Shown here piece by piece: positions 45,498-56,655 of a stretch of DNA of 64,000 bases. Position 1 is the first letter of the stretch, and the number at the start of each line of letters is the position of its first letter. The translations under genes were made by a program, and so were the position numbers. Source of the stretch: Streptomyces sp. NBC_01669 (lineage in GTDB: Bacteria; Actinomycetota; Actinomycetes; Streptomycetales; Streptomycetaceae); NCBI RefSeq assembly GCF_026339735.1, contig NZ_JAPEQG010000001.1:2294001-2358000 (forward strand), written 5' to 3'. The notes beneath the pieces were generated by a model, which worked only from the letters and a program-made list of their open reading frames with translations, ran no database searches and was not told the DNA's origin.

Positions 45498-45965
45498 ATG
45501 AGCTGGATAACGGTCGTCAGCACGGTCGCAGGCGCGGTCATCGCCCTCAGTTCGGCGCTGGTGATCGAGCGCCGCCGGGATCTGCGGGAGACCAGGCGGG
45601 AGTGGCGGACGAGCCGACGGGACCTGTACAGCGCCTACTTGTCCGCTCTGGCCAAGGCGCGCAGTGAGCTCTGGTCGATCGCGCGGGACAGGTCCCGGTC
45701 CGCGGAGGAGCGCTCCCGGGCCGCCCGTGCCTGCTTCACGGACTGCTACGAACTGCGCTATCAGTTCGAGGTCTTCGCGCCACGAGCAGTCGTCGAACCT
45801 GCGCTTCTGTACTTCCGACGGGTCCGTGACCTGCGCGACGCGGTCGCCGACGGTCTCCTCCACGGAATGCCGGAGTACGAGCACCATGCGGCCCAGGTGC
45901 TGGAGGCGCTGACCCGGGTGCGGGACGCGATGCGTGCCGACATGGGGACGGACGCGATGGACTGA
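45498..45965 (+). CDS. membrane-anchored helical protein of unknown function
   Basis: A 155-residue protein with one N-terminal membrane helix (WITVVSTVAGAVIALSSALV) followed by a highly charged all-helical region (ERRRDLRETRREWRTSRRDL, then further Arg/Glu-rich helices), probably a coiled coil. No domain is recognised. It is typical of Streptomyces proteins found near Scr1/DUF397 regulators and the like. It ends 15 bp from the convergent phosphatase gene. Confidence 0.6.
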   Translation: MSWITVVSTVAGAVIALSSALVIERRRDLRETRREWRTSRRDLYSAYLSALAKARSELWSIARDRSRSAEERSRAARACFTDCYELRYQFEVFAPRAVVEPALLYFRRVRDLRDAVADGLLHGMPEYEHHAAQVLEALTRVRDAMRADMGTDAMD

Positions 45966-45980
45966 ACGGCGTGGACCTGC

Positions 45981-46634
45981 TCAGGCCTGCTCGGGCGACT
46001 CCGGGACGGCGGCGTGGAAGAGACTCTCGGGCAGGGCCAGGTTCAGGGCGGTGATGACGGGCTGCCCATGCTCGGTGCCGAGCCGCGAGACGGCGCCCGT
46101 GACGAGCTGGAACATGGCGCCCCCGGCCGGAGCCAGCCCCAGATAGCGGGCGGTGAGCACGCGCAGGAAGTGGGAGTGCGCAACGAGAGCGATGTCCGCG
46201 TCCCCCACCTGTTCGGCGGCCGTCCGAACCTCGGTGAGCACGCGGTCGGCGCGCTTGCCCACCTCAGCCGGCGTCTCCCCGGGGTGCGCCTCAGGGCCGG
46301 GGGTGACGCCATCGGTCCACAGGTTCCATGAGGGCCGGGTCCGGTGGATCTCGACGGTGGTCACGCCCTCGTAGCCGCCGTAGTCCCACTCGCGCAGGTC
46401 AGGTGTGACACGGGGCGAGTCAAGGCCGGCGAGTTCGGCGGTGCGCCGGGCGCGCAGGGCCGGGCTGACCAGGGTGAGCCCGATCTTCCGGTCGGCGATC
46501 AGCGGCACGAGAGCACGGGCCTGACGCTCACCGAGGTCGGTCAGGGGCAGATCGGTGTGGCTCGTGTGCCGCCCGTTCCGGGACCACTCGGTCTCGCCGT
46601 GCCGGATAAGGATCAACTCGCCCATGGGTGCCAT
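45981..46634 (-). CDS. histidine phosphatase family protein
   Basis: A 217-residue phosphoglycerate-mutase-like protein. The catalytic motif LILIRHGETEWSRNGRHT carries the phospho-accepting histidine near residue 12; SPALRARRTAEL, the acid in DLREWDYGGYEG and the second histidine in ALVAHSHFLRVL complete the site. The family removes phosphate from small molecules or acts as a 2,3-BPG-type mutase; its size and the EWDYG motif fit a phosphatase. The start at 46634 has AGAG upstream; an ATG nine bases inside is the alternative. Confidence 0.85.
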   Translation of the reverse strand: MAPMGELILIRHGETEWSRNGRHTSHTDLPLTDLGERQARALVPLIADRKIGLTLVSPALRARRTAELAGLDSPRVTPDLREWDYGGYEGVTTVEIHRTRPSWNLWTDGVTPGPEAHPGETPAEVGKRADRVLTEVRTAAEQVGDADIALVAHSHFLRVLTARYLGLAPAGGAMFQLVTGAVSRLGTEHGQPVITALNLALPESLFHAAVPESPEQA

Positions 46635-46776
46635 CCGCTCTCTGTACTGTTCGCGCCGCGTGTTGCAAAGGTTGCAAACCCGCTGATCCACGATCGCATT
46701 CCGCGCCGTCCACGATGGGGTGGCCGGTACGTCGTTTCCGAATCCGGCGACCTGGTGTCCGGCTACATTCCGCCAC

Positions 46777-47622
46777 ATGCCGCAACCCAAGGAACTGGAC
46801 CCGTACACCAATCCGCGAGCCTTCTACGGCTGCGAGTTACGCCGCCTGCGCGAGGCCGCCGGGCTGTCCCAGGAGCAACTGGGCGAGCGGGTGTTCTGCT
46901 CGGGCTCGTACATCGGGCAGTTCGAGTCGGCGAATCGGCGGCCGCAGATCGACATGTCCCGCGTCTTCGACCAGCTTTTCGGTAGCGGGGAGCATCTGGA
47001 ACGGTTGTGCCGTCTGGCCCGCAAGTCCAAGGTCGCAAGCTACTTCGCCGATGCTGCGGAGCTCCAGGAGCGTGCCAAGTCGATCGAGGAGTATTCGTCC
47101 TTGGTGGTGCCGGGACTTCTGCAGACCGAGGCGTACGCACGGGCTCTGACTCAGGCCGCTCAGCCGTTCACCACGTCGTCCGTCATCGAGGGGCACGTCA
47201 GGACCCGAATGGATCGGGCACAGCTGCTCGATTCCCCAACGGCTCCCATCCTGTGGGTCATTGTCCACCAGGCCGCTCTTCGCGTACTGGTGGGCGGAAG
47301 CGCCGTCATGGCTGAACAACTCACGCACCTCGCTGAGCAGAACCGGTCACGCACGCGCATCGTCGCTCAGGTGCTTCCGTTCTCCGCCGGGGCGCCCCCG
47401 TTCCTGGACACCTCGGTCACACTGATGCGCTTCACCGATGCTCCACCTGCCGTGTACACCGAAGGCGCTTACGGCGGCCAACTCATCGAGGAATCAACGG
47501 TGGTGGACCAGTTCCGTTCCGCATACGATCTGGCCAGGGCTGCCGCGCTGTCGCCGGAGGCATCCCTGGCCCTGATCGAATCGGCGGCGAAGGACTATAC
47601 GACCGATGACTACCGCAGCTGA
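46777..47622 (+). CDS. XRE-type regulator of the Scr1 family (DUF5753)
   Basis: A 281-residue protein with an N-terminal HTH (about 18-75; LRRLREAAGLSQEQLGERVF) and a C-terminal DUF5753 domain (about 95-270; EYSSLVVPGLLQTEAYARAL). The Scr1-type antitoxin-like regulators are usually paired with a DUF397 gene, as here. The ATG at 46777 has no ribosome site but TACATT eight bases upstream, so the transcript is probably leaderless. Ligand and targets are unknown. Confidence 0.85.
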   Translation: MPQPKELDPYTNPRAFYGCELRRLREAAGLSQEQLGERVFCSGSYIGQFESANRRPQIDMSRVFDQLFGSGEHLERLCRLARKSKVASYFADAAELQERAKSIEEYSSLVVPGLLQTEAYARALTQAAQPFTTSSVIEGHVRTRMDRAQLLDSPTAPILWVIVHQAALRVLVGGSAVMAEQLTHLAEQNRSRTRIVAQVLPFSAGAPPFLDTSVTLMRFTDAPPAVYTEGAYGGQLIEESTVVDQFRSAYDLARAAALSPEASLALIESAAKDYTTDDYRS

Positions 47623-47812
47623 TCTGACCACGGCAACCTGGCGTAAGTCCTCCTACAGCAATGGGGACGGCGGCAACTGCGTGGAGGTGGCCGACGGCGC
47701 TCCGGACCTCGCCCCCGTGCGCGACAGCAAGATCACGGACGGCCCGGTGCTCGTCTTCCGCGCGGCCGGCTGGATGTCCTTCATCAAGGGCGTCAAGAGC
47801 CGTGCGTTCTGA
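47606..47812 (+). CDS. DUF397 protein
   Basis: A 68-residue protein overlapping the Scr1-type gene by 17 bp. The family signature TWRKSSYSNGDGGNCVEVAD and VRDSKITDGPVLVF is clear. DUF397 proteins are the constant partners of Scr1/DUF5753 regulators in Streptomyces and are thought to act as toxin-like or signalling partners. Confidence 0.9.
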   Translation: MTTAADLTTATWRKSSYSNGDGGNCVEVADGAPDLAPVRDSKITDGPVLVFRAAGWMSFIKGVKSRAF

Positions 47813-47865
47813 AGCAGTTCAGTAGGCATATCTGAGGTTCGGCCGGTCGCCGCACGGTCGTCTCC

Positions 47866-48207
47866 GTGATCGCGCGGGCCACCGCCACCCGGATCCGTAC
47901 GCCACCGGCCACCGGTCGTCTGCCGGCCGATCCGGGCCACCACCCGCGGCGCGAGCACCCGCAGCACGCCGGAGCCGCCGCCGGGGCGCTCACCACGGCG
48001 CAGCAGGTGGGCGGGGCGCTCGGGGTCGGCGTCGTCGGCATCGTCTACTACGGCAGCCTCGCCGACGGTGTGCCGACCGCCTTCCGGCACGGGCTGATCT
48101 ACCTGGTCCTGGTGGCCCTGGCGCTCGCCGGTCTCGTACAGCTGCTGCCCCGGACCGCCGCGAGGACGAAGGCCGCGCCCGTCGCACGAGAAGGAGCCCA
48201 CGCATGA
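47866..48207 (+). pseudogene. C-terminal remnant of an MFS drug-exporter gene
   Basis: The frame reads GALTTAQQVGGALGVGVVGI (the penultimate helix region of EmrB/QacA-type 14-helix exporters) followed by another hydrophobic segment and a basic end, but only about 110 residues remain and the upstream sequence does not continue the family in any frame. It has no proper start. A short open stretch after it (to about 48370) resembles no family I recognise. Confidence 0.65.
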
Positions 48208-48473
48208 ACCGCGGGCACCGCCCGCCTTCGCGCCGTCGCGCGCGGGGCACGGCCGTAGGGAGCCGGCGGAGCGGGTCGCCGAGGCCCATGAGCGGTGGTG
48301 GACCGAGCCGGGGGTGCCCATCTTCCGGTCGGTGCCGGGCGGTGATCACATCGCTGAAACCTCACCGTCGCCCGATCGACAAATCACCCTGTTACGGTCG
48401 CTCGTATGCGGCCGCCGTTGCCCGCCCCGACAGCCCCGGATCTGTGTCCGGCCGGTGTACGAGGAGGTCAGCC

Positions 48474-50447
48474 GTGCGTGTCCCGGCTCGTAGAGGTGTC
48501 CGGTCCGGCCGACGGCCCGCGCCCGCCTGGCTCGCCCACGTCGTGAGCCGGCGTGCGGCCCCTGTCCCCCGGACCGCGATGGTGCGCGGTGCGCTCGGGG
48601 CGGGGCCGCTGCTCGGTGCCGGTATCGCCACGGGACATCCGGGGCCGGGGGTCCTCGCGGCACTCGGGGCGATGCTCGCCGGGGTCAACGACCGTCCGGG
48701 GACCCGGCGCAAGGGGATGGTGGGCATCGGTTTGCCTGCCGTGGCCGGATCGCTCGGGCTGCTCGTCGGGGCCCTGGTTGCCGACAGTGCCGGGCGCTGG
48801 GCCGCGGTGCCCGTGCTCTTCCTGGTCGGGTGGGTCTCCGGTGCGCTGAGCGCGGTGGGTGCGCTGTGGTCGGCGGCGGCCCTCCAGATGCTGGTCACCA
48901 CCACGATCGGCATGGGGATGCCGATGCCGGGGCCTGCCTGGTTCAAGGCCCTCTGCTTCCTCTCCGGCGCGATCTGGCTGCTGCTGTTGCGGCTGGTCCT
49001 GCGGGCGCCCGGGCACGGCGGGCCCGCACGGTCGAGCGGCGAGCACGAGGCGGTCGCCGCCGTCTTCGACGCCCTGGCGGACGCGCTCCACGCGCTCGGC
49101 GGACCGCATGCCGCCGCTGCGCGTCGCAGGCTGGTCGCCGCGCAGCAGCAGGCGGACGAGGCGCTGCGTCTCATGCGGCTGCTGCCCTGGCCCGGCCGGG
49201 GCGGTGCCGCGGGCCATCCACTCGCCGAACGTTTCGGCGCGGCGGTCGCGCTGTGCGAGGCGAGCATCGCGCTGCTGTGGGAGGGGCGGGCCGTCCCCTG
49301 CGAGGTCGCCGACGGGCCCCGTCGGCTGGCCGCCGCCGTGCGGACCGGCGGTCCTGCGGGGCTGTTGCCGAGCCCGGTGTCGGACTCGGTCGAGCGGGCG
49401 GCGTTCGACCGTGCGCTGCTGGAGGCCGCCGTCGTCTTCGACCGTACGCTGCACGGCGCTGCCGCCCCGGGCACGCGGAACACCGCCGCGCCGTCCCGGT
49501 CCTGGCGGAGCATGCTCTCGCCGGCGGGACGGGAGTACGGGCTGCGGGTGGCACTCTGCGTCGCGGTCACCGGTGCGGTCGCCCTGATCCTGCACGAGGT
49601 CCACTGGTACTGGCTGCCGGCCACCGCCGCGTTCCTGGTGAAGCCGGACATGGGGCCGTTGTTCTCCCGGGTGGTGAACCGGTTCGCGGGAACGGTCGCC
49701 GGAGTCCTGGCGTTTCTGTTGTGCACCACGGTTCTCGGCGGGCTCGGCGCTCCGGCCACGGTGGCGCTGGTCGTCGTGGGCGCCGCGCTGGTCCCGTTCT
49801 CCGTCCGGCACTTCGGTCTACAGACCGCCGTGATCACGGTGCTGGTGCTCTCCTTCGTCCGCACGGCAGGTGACACGGAGGCCGCGCCCGCCCGGCTGCT
49901 GGAGACCGCGCTGGCCTGCGCCATCGTGCTGCTCGTCGGGCACCTTCCCCGGCTGGCCGATCCCGGAGTGCGGGTGGGGCACCGATACGCGGTCACCCTG
50001 CGCTGCACGGAGCGGTATCTGCGCCATGTGCTGGCCGGACCGGGTGGGGCGCACGACCCGCGCAGGTCGGGCACAGAGGGTCTGGCCCTGCGGAACGCCG
50101 CGTACCGCGCGCTCGCCGAGGCACGGGCGGCGGCCGAGACGGCGGCGGCCGAACTGCCGGGCCCGTACGGCGGGAAGAAGCGCGACTGGGCGGCCGTGAC
50201 GGCCTCCGCCGAACTGATCGTCGACGCGGCGACCGTGTGTGCGCTGCGGGTCGAGCTCGGCGTGTCCCGGCCGTCGCCGGCCGAGGTGGAGCAGGTGACG
50301 AGTGCGCTGTCGGCGACGGCCGACGCACTGGAGGACGGTCAGGGCGCGACGCGGCCCGCGCCGGGTGCGGGGCCGCGCAACTGCCGCTCGCTGCGGGACG
50401 TCATGACGCAGCTGCACGGCATTCACACGCTCACCACCGCCGCGTGA
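48474..50447 (+). CDS. FUSC-family membrane protein (aromatic-acid exporter type)
   Basis: A 657-residue protein starting at a GTG with GAGGAGG upstream. It has two membrane clusters: about 25-150 (ALGAGPLLGAGIATGHPGPG onward) and about 345-480 (LRVALCVAVTGAVALIL, YWLPATAAFLVKPDMGPLFS, RVVNRFAGTVAGVL), the second being the FUSC/ArAE block. Soluble helical segments follow each. The family includes YccS and AaeB, which export aromatic carboxylates, and plant ALMT-like proteins. The substrate is not known. It converges on acnA with a shared terminator. Confidence 0.8.
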   Translation: MRVPARRGVRSGRRPAPAWLAHVVSRRAAPVPRTAMVRGALGAGPLLGAGIATGHPGPGVLAALGAMLAGVNDRPGTRRKGMVGIGLPAVAGSLGLLVGALVADSAGRWAAVPVLFLVGWVSGALSAVGALWSAAALQMLVTTTIGMGMPMPGPAWFKALCFLSGAIWLLLLRLVLRAPGHGGPARSSGEHEAVAAVFDALADALHALGGPHAAAARRRLVAAQQQADEALRLMRLLPWPGRGGAAGHPLAERFGAAVALCEASIALLWEGRAVPCEVADGPRRLAAAVRTGGPAGLLPSPVSDSVERAAFDRALLEAAVVFDRTLHGAAAPGTRNTAAPSRSWRSMLSPAGREYGLRVALCVAVTGAVALILHEVHWYWLPATAAFLVKPDMGPLFSRVVNRFAGTVAGVLAFLLCTTVLGGLGAPATVALVVVGAALVPFSVRHFGLQTAVITVLVLSFVRTAGDTEAAPARLLETALACAIVLLVGHLPRLADPGVRVGHRYAVTLRCTERYLRHVLAGPGGAHDPRRSGTEGLALRNAAYRALAEARAAAETAAAELPGPYGGKKRDWAAVTASAELIVDAATVCALRVELGVSRPSPAEVEQVTSALSATADALEDGQGATRPAPGAGPRNCRSLRDVMTQLHGIHTLTTAA

Positions 50448-50451
50448 CGCC

Positions 50452-50487
50452 GAAGGGCCGCACCCCGTCACCGGGATGCGGCCCTTC
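50452..50487. terminator. bidirectional hairpin terminator between the FUSC gene and acnA
   Basis: GAAGGGCCGCA (50452-50462) pairs with TGCGGCCCTTC (50477-50487), with further CCC/GGG pairing inside the loop. Confidence 0.85.
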
Positions 50488-50503
50488 CTGCTGCTGCCGG
50501 ACC

Positions 50504-53302
<2,799 letters not shown>

Positions 53303-53324
53303 CTACGGCTCCTCGACCATCCGC

Positions 53325-53343
53325 TAAGGTAAGGCTTAGTTAG
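53325..53343. promoter_or_regulatory. iron-box-like site upstream of acnA
   Basis: TAAGGTAAGGCTTAGTTAG resembles the DtxR/IdeR/DmdR iron box (TWAGGTWAGSCTWACCTWA), matching strongly in the left half and less in the right. An overlapping inverted repeat GGTAAGG/CCTTACC spans 53328-53355. The site is about 95 bp upstream of the acnA start. Confidence 0.5.
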
Positions 53344-53385
53344 GTAACCCTTACCGTTCGGCGGCTGCGGTGCACCTTCGGCAGA

Positions 53386-53403
53386 TATCTCGATGTCGAG
53401 ATA
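53386..53403. promoter_or_regulatory. perfect palindrome upstream of acnA, TamR-like operator
   Basis: TATCTCGATGTCGAGATA is an inverted repeat with 8-bp arms around TG. It has the form bound by UrtR/TamR-type MarR regulators. From memory, S. coelicolor TamR controls the aconitase gene and responds to citrate and trans-aconitate. It lies 156 bp upstream of the acnA start. Confidence 0.5.
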
Positions 53404-53552
53404 ACTCTAGTACATCACCGCTGGACGGTCATGCCCGGCTGCCCGGACGATGCCGCCCTCTTCCACACGGACCCCCTCGGCGAGGCGCCGCGCCGAGGCA
53501 GTCGTGCGCCCGGCAACGCATGGCAGCCGCCCGACCCGGCTCCCGGCCGCGC

Positions 53553-54434
53553 TCAGGAGTCCTCGGCCAGGACCTCGTTGCGTGGCACGGCGCTCCTCCG
53601 CTCCTGCACACGGGCATGGGTCACGAGGCCGAAGAGGAGCGCGAGGAGCGCGAGCGACGAGCCCGCCGTCCCGAGGTCGAGACCCCCCTTGGCGACAGGC
53701 TTGGTGAGGAAGTCGCCGACAGTGGCCCCGAGCGGGCGCGTGAGCACGAACGCGATCCAGAACAGCAGGACGTTCGGCACGACAGGCACCCGCATGAGTG
53801 CGAGAAGCACCATGAGCAGCCCGGTGACGAGAAGCGCGCCACCCGCATAGCCGAGTCCGGAGCTGTCGGACAGGAAATCACCCATGGAAGTGCCGAGCGT
53901 GTTCGAGACGAGAATCGCCGACCAGAAGAGAGCTTCCCCGCGGAAAGTGACGATGTCGCGGATGGAGAACGTCAGCCCGGTGAATTTCCAGATGACGAAG
54001 ACGGCAATCAGGATCGAGATCAGGATCGCGGCTCCCGTGGGGTACCCCAGTCCCAGGCCTTGCGGCCCCCAGCCCAGCGACGTGGTCCCGCCGGAAAGGT
54101 ATGCGGCGCTGGCGTCACGGTTCATGAAGTCGGACATCGTGGTGCCGGCCATGCTGGTGGACAGGATGACGGTCCAGTAGAAAAAGGGGTTGTAGTGGGT
54201 GGACCTCAGCTGCACGACCAGCGTGACGACGAAGATCAGGAACAGCGCGACCGTGGTGAGGAAGTAGCCGAGTCCGAGGGTCTGGGCGAACAGGTCGCCG
54301 GCGGTCTCGCCGAGCGTCGTCGCGGCGATCTTCATGATCCAGAAGGCCAGGGTGACCTCCGGCAGTTTCTTCATCACAGAGCGATCGATGCCGGCGTTCA
54401 CGTCGGTAAGCAATTCAGACTTTTCCAATGTCAA
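53553..54434 (-). CDS. DUF347 membrane protein (COG4705 type)
   Basis: A 293-residue integral membrane protein made of four repeats, each with two membrane segments and a G-x-x-x-x-D element: TLGETAGD, MAGTTMSD, TLGTSMGD and PLGATVGD, with a Trp before each (FWIM, FYWT, FWSA, FWIA). This fits the DUF347 repeat family. Related proteins have been linked to metal or manganese stress in other bacteria, but the role here is unknown. Start codons available are TTG at 54434 and 54428, behind AGGAGTGA; the site does not decide between them. Confidence 0.75.
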   Translation of the reverse strand: MTLEKSELLTDVNAGIDRSVMKKLPEVTLAFWIMKIAATTLGETAGDLFAQTLGLGYFLTTVALFLIFVVTLVVQLRSTHYNPFFYWTVILSTSMAGTTMSDFMNRDASAAYLSGGTTSLGWGPQGLGLGYPTGAAILISILIAVFVIWKFTGLTFSIRDIVTFRGEALFWSAILVSNTLGTSMGDFLSDSSGLGYAGGALLVTGLLMVLLALMRVPVVPNVLLFWIAFVLTRPLGATVGDFLTKPVAKGGLDLGTAGSSLALLALLFGLVTHARVQERRSAVPRNEVLAEDS

Positions 54435-55113
54435 TCACTCCTGGTCGGCCGATCGGCGCCTCGCTCTCCCGGAGTGAGCACCTTCCACGTCGCGGATGAG
54501 TGGACATCACAGTGTTGCGGGCGCAAGGCATCCCCTTACTCGGTGGCGCTGCGTGTCCGCAGGTATTTATTACTTCTTTGAATACGGAGACGAGCGTGCC
54601 ACCTTCGGCTCATTCGAGGACGCGGTGGCGGTCTTTGTTTTCGGCGCCATGGAAGCCGACCGTTCCTGCCCGGCACATCACCCAGGCGCCGGGCCGCGGT
54701 GCCGACGCCCGCGGGGGCGGGAACAGGCCGCCGGATGCGCTGCGCCCTCCCGCTGTCGCGGCGGACGAGATGCGGACACAGGCGCTCGCCCCGCCGGGGC
54801 GCACCGACTCGGCGAGACCCGCCCCGCCACGGCAGGATCGCGCTGTTCCCGTGGTGTGGCACCCGCACGGACGCGCGCAGCGCGCTCCGGTGCCACCCGC
54901 ACGGACGCACCCCGCGTGCCGGATCGCCGCACCGGGCGGACGATGGGAACGGCCGACAGGTACCCGGAATCGGAGACGGGGCCGGCCACCGTCATCGCCC
55001 ACCTCCCCCACCATCCCCCACCCTTCCCCTCCTCACCTGCTCTCACCACACCCGTCACCCGAATGCCACACCCCCATCCGATCTTCATCTCATATCTGAG
55101 ATAACCTGGCGCC
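54435..55113. other. 679-bp spacer upstream of the murA-like gene
   Basis: No gene is convincing. An AT-rich patch (54563-54590) begins a short coding-like stretch (YYFFEYGDERATFGSFEDAV) that soon loses coding character and may be a remnant. A 15-bp direct repeat CACCCGCACGGACGC occurs at 54860 and 54894. The last 80 bp is pyrimidine-rich and leads into the promoter of the next gene. Confidence 0.45.
55102..55107 (+). promoter_or_regulatory. -10 element of a leaderless promoter
   Basis: TAACCT lies six bases before the ATG at 55114, the expected -12 to -7 position if transcription starts at the A of the start codon. No ribosome site precedes this ATG. Confidence 0.5.
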
Positions 55114-56643
55114 ATGTCAGACGACTACCTCGTACGCATCGGCAAGCTCATACGTGACGCGCGTCAGCACCGGGGCTGGACTCAGAGTCAGCTCGCGGAG
55201 GCGCTCGCCACCAGCCAGAGCGCCGTGAACCGCATCGAGCGCGGCAATCAGAACATCAGCCTTGAGATGATTGCCCGTATCGGTGAAGCACTCGACAGTG
55301 AGATCGTGTCGCTCGGCTACGCCGGGCCGATGCATCTGCGGGTCGTCGGCGGGCGTCGGCTCTCCGGCTCGATCGATGTCAAAACCAGCAAGAACGCCTG
55401 CGTGGCCCTGCTCTGCGGCTCGCTGCTCAACAAGGGCCGTACGGTGCTGCGCCGGGTCGCCCGGATCGAAGAGGTCTACCGCCTCCTCGAAGTGCTGAAC
55501 TCCATCGGTGTGCGCACCCGATGGATCAACGACGGCACCGATCTGGAGATCGTCCCGCCGGCCCGGCTCGACATGGCCGCCATCGACGCGGACGCCGCCC
55601 GGCGGACCCGGTCCATCATCATGTTCCTCGGCCCGCTGCTGCACCGCATGGACCAGTTCAAGCTGCCGTACGCGGGCGGCTGCGACCTCGGCACCCGGAC
55701 CATCGAGCCGCACATGATCGCGCTGCGCCGGTTCGGCCTGGAGATAGCCGCGACCGAGGGTCTCTACCACGCCCGGATAGACCACTCGGTGACCCCGGAC
55801 AGGCCCATCGTGCTGACCGAGCGCGGCGACACGGTGACGGAGAACGCGCTGCTGGCCGCCGCCCGCCACGACGGCACGACCGTCATCCGCAACGCCTCGT
55901 CCAACTACATGGTCCAGGACCTGTGCTTCTTCCTGGAGGCGCTGGGCGTACGGGTCGACGGCGTCGGTACGACGACGCTGACCGTGCACGGTGTGCCGCA
56001 CATAGATGTGGATGTCGACTACTCCCCCTCCGAGGACCCGGTCGAGGCGATGAGCCTGCTCGCCGCCGCCGTGGTGACGGAGTCCGAGCTGACGATCCGC
56101 CGGGTACCGATCGAGTTCCTGGAGATCGAGCTCGCGGTGCTGGAGGAGATGGGCGTCGACTGCGACCGCACGACGGAGTACCCGGCGGACAACGGCCGTA
56201 CCCGGCTGGTCGATCTGACGGTCCGGCCCTCCAAGCTGGAGGCCCCGATCGACAAGATCCACCCGATGCCGTTCCCCGGTCTCAACATCGACAACGTGCC
56301 GTTCTTCGCGGCCATCGCCGCCTCGGCGCAGGGCAAGACGCTCATCCACGACTGGGTCTACGACAACCGCGCGATCTACCTGACGGACCTCAACCGCCTG
56401 GGCGGCCGGCTCCAGCTCCTTGACCCGCACCGGGTCCTGGTCGAGGGCCCCACCCGGTGGCGCGCGGCCGAGATGATGTGCCCGCCGGCGCTGCGGCCTG
56501 CCGTGGTCGTACTGCTCGCGATGATGGCGGCCGAGGGGACCTCCGTACTGCGCAATGTGTATGTGATCAACCGTGGTTACGAGGAGCTGGCGGAACGGCT
56601 CAACTCGGTGGGCGCGCAGATCGAGATCTTCCGCGACATTTGA
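55114..56643 (+). CDS. murA2: UDP-GlcNAc 1-carboxyvinyltransferase homologue with N-terminal HTH
   Basis: A 509-residue fusion. Residues 1-65 are an XRE-type HTH (LIRDARQHRGWTQSQLAEAL, SQSAVNRIERGNQNIS). Residues about 70-509 are a MurA/EPSP-synthase-fold enzyme: KTSKNACVALLCGSLLNKG, then AGGCDLGTRTIEPH with the PEP-reacting cysteine at 190 (Cys115 in E. coli MurA, the fosfomycin target). MurA makes UDP-GlcNAc-enolpyruvate for peptidoglycan. From gene order it corresponds to S. coelicolor SCO5998, a second murA (from memory). The fused DNA-binding domain suggests regulation of or by its own substrate. An integrative element begins 13 bp after its stop. Confidence 0.88.
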   Translation: MSDDYLVRIGKLIRDARQHRGWTQSQLAEALATSQSAVNRIERGNQNISLEMIARIGEALDSEIVSLGYAGPMHLRVVGGRRLSGSIDVKTSKNACVALLCGSLLNKGRTVLRRVARIEEVYRLLEVLNSIGVRTRWINDGTDLEIVPPARLDMAAIDADAARRTRSIIMFLGPLLHRMDQFKLPYAGGCDLGTRTIEPHMIALRRFGLEIAATEGLYHARIDHSVTPDRPIVLTERGDTVTENALLAAARHDGTTVIRNASSNYMVQDLCFFLEALGVRVDGVGTTTLTVHGVPHIDVDVDYSPSEDPVEAMSLLAAAVVTESELTIRRVPIEFLEIELAVLEEMGVDCDRTTEYPADNGRTRLVDLTVRPSKLEAPIDKIHPMPFPGLNIDNVPFFAAIAASAQGKTLIHDWVYDNRAIYLTDLNRLGGRLQLLDPHRVLVEGPTRWRAAEMMCPPALRPAVVVLLAMMAAEGTSVLRNVYVINRGYEELAERLNSVGAQIEIFRDI

Positions 56644-56655
56644 TTCAGCCGCAGG

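Noticed and set aside
54496..55104. A 202-codon frame upstream of murA2
   Set aside because: Only the first 50 codons look coding; the rest is Arg/Pro-rich, several frames are open at once, and the real promoter of murA2 lies inside its end.
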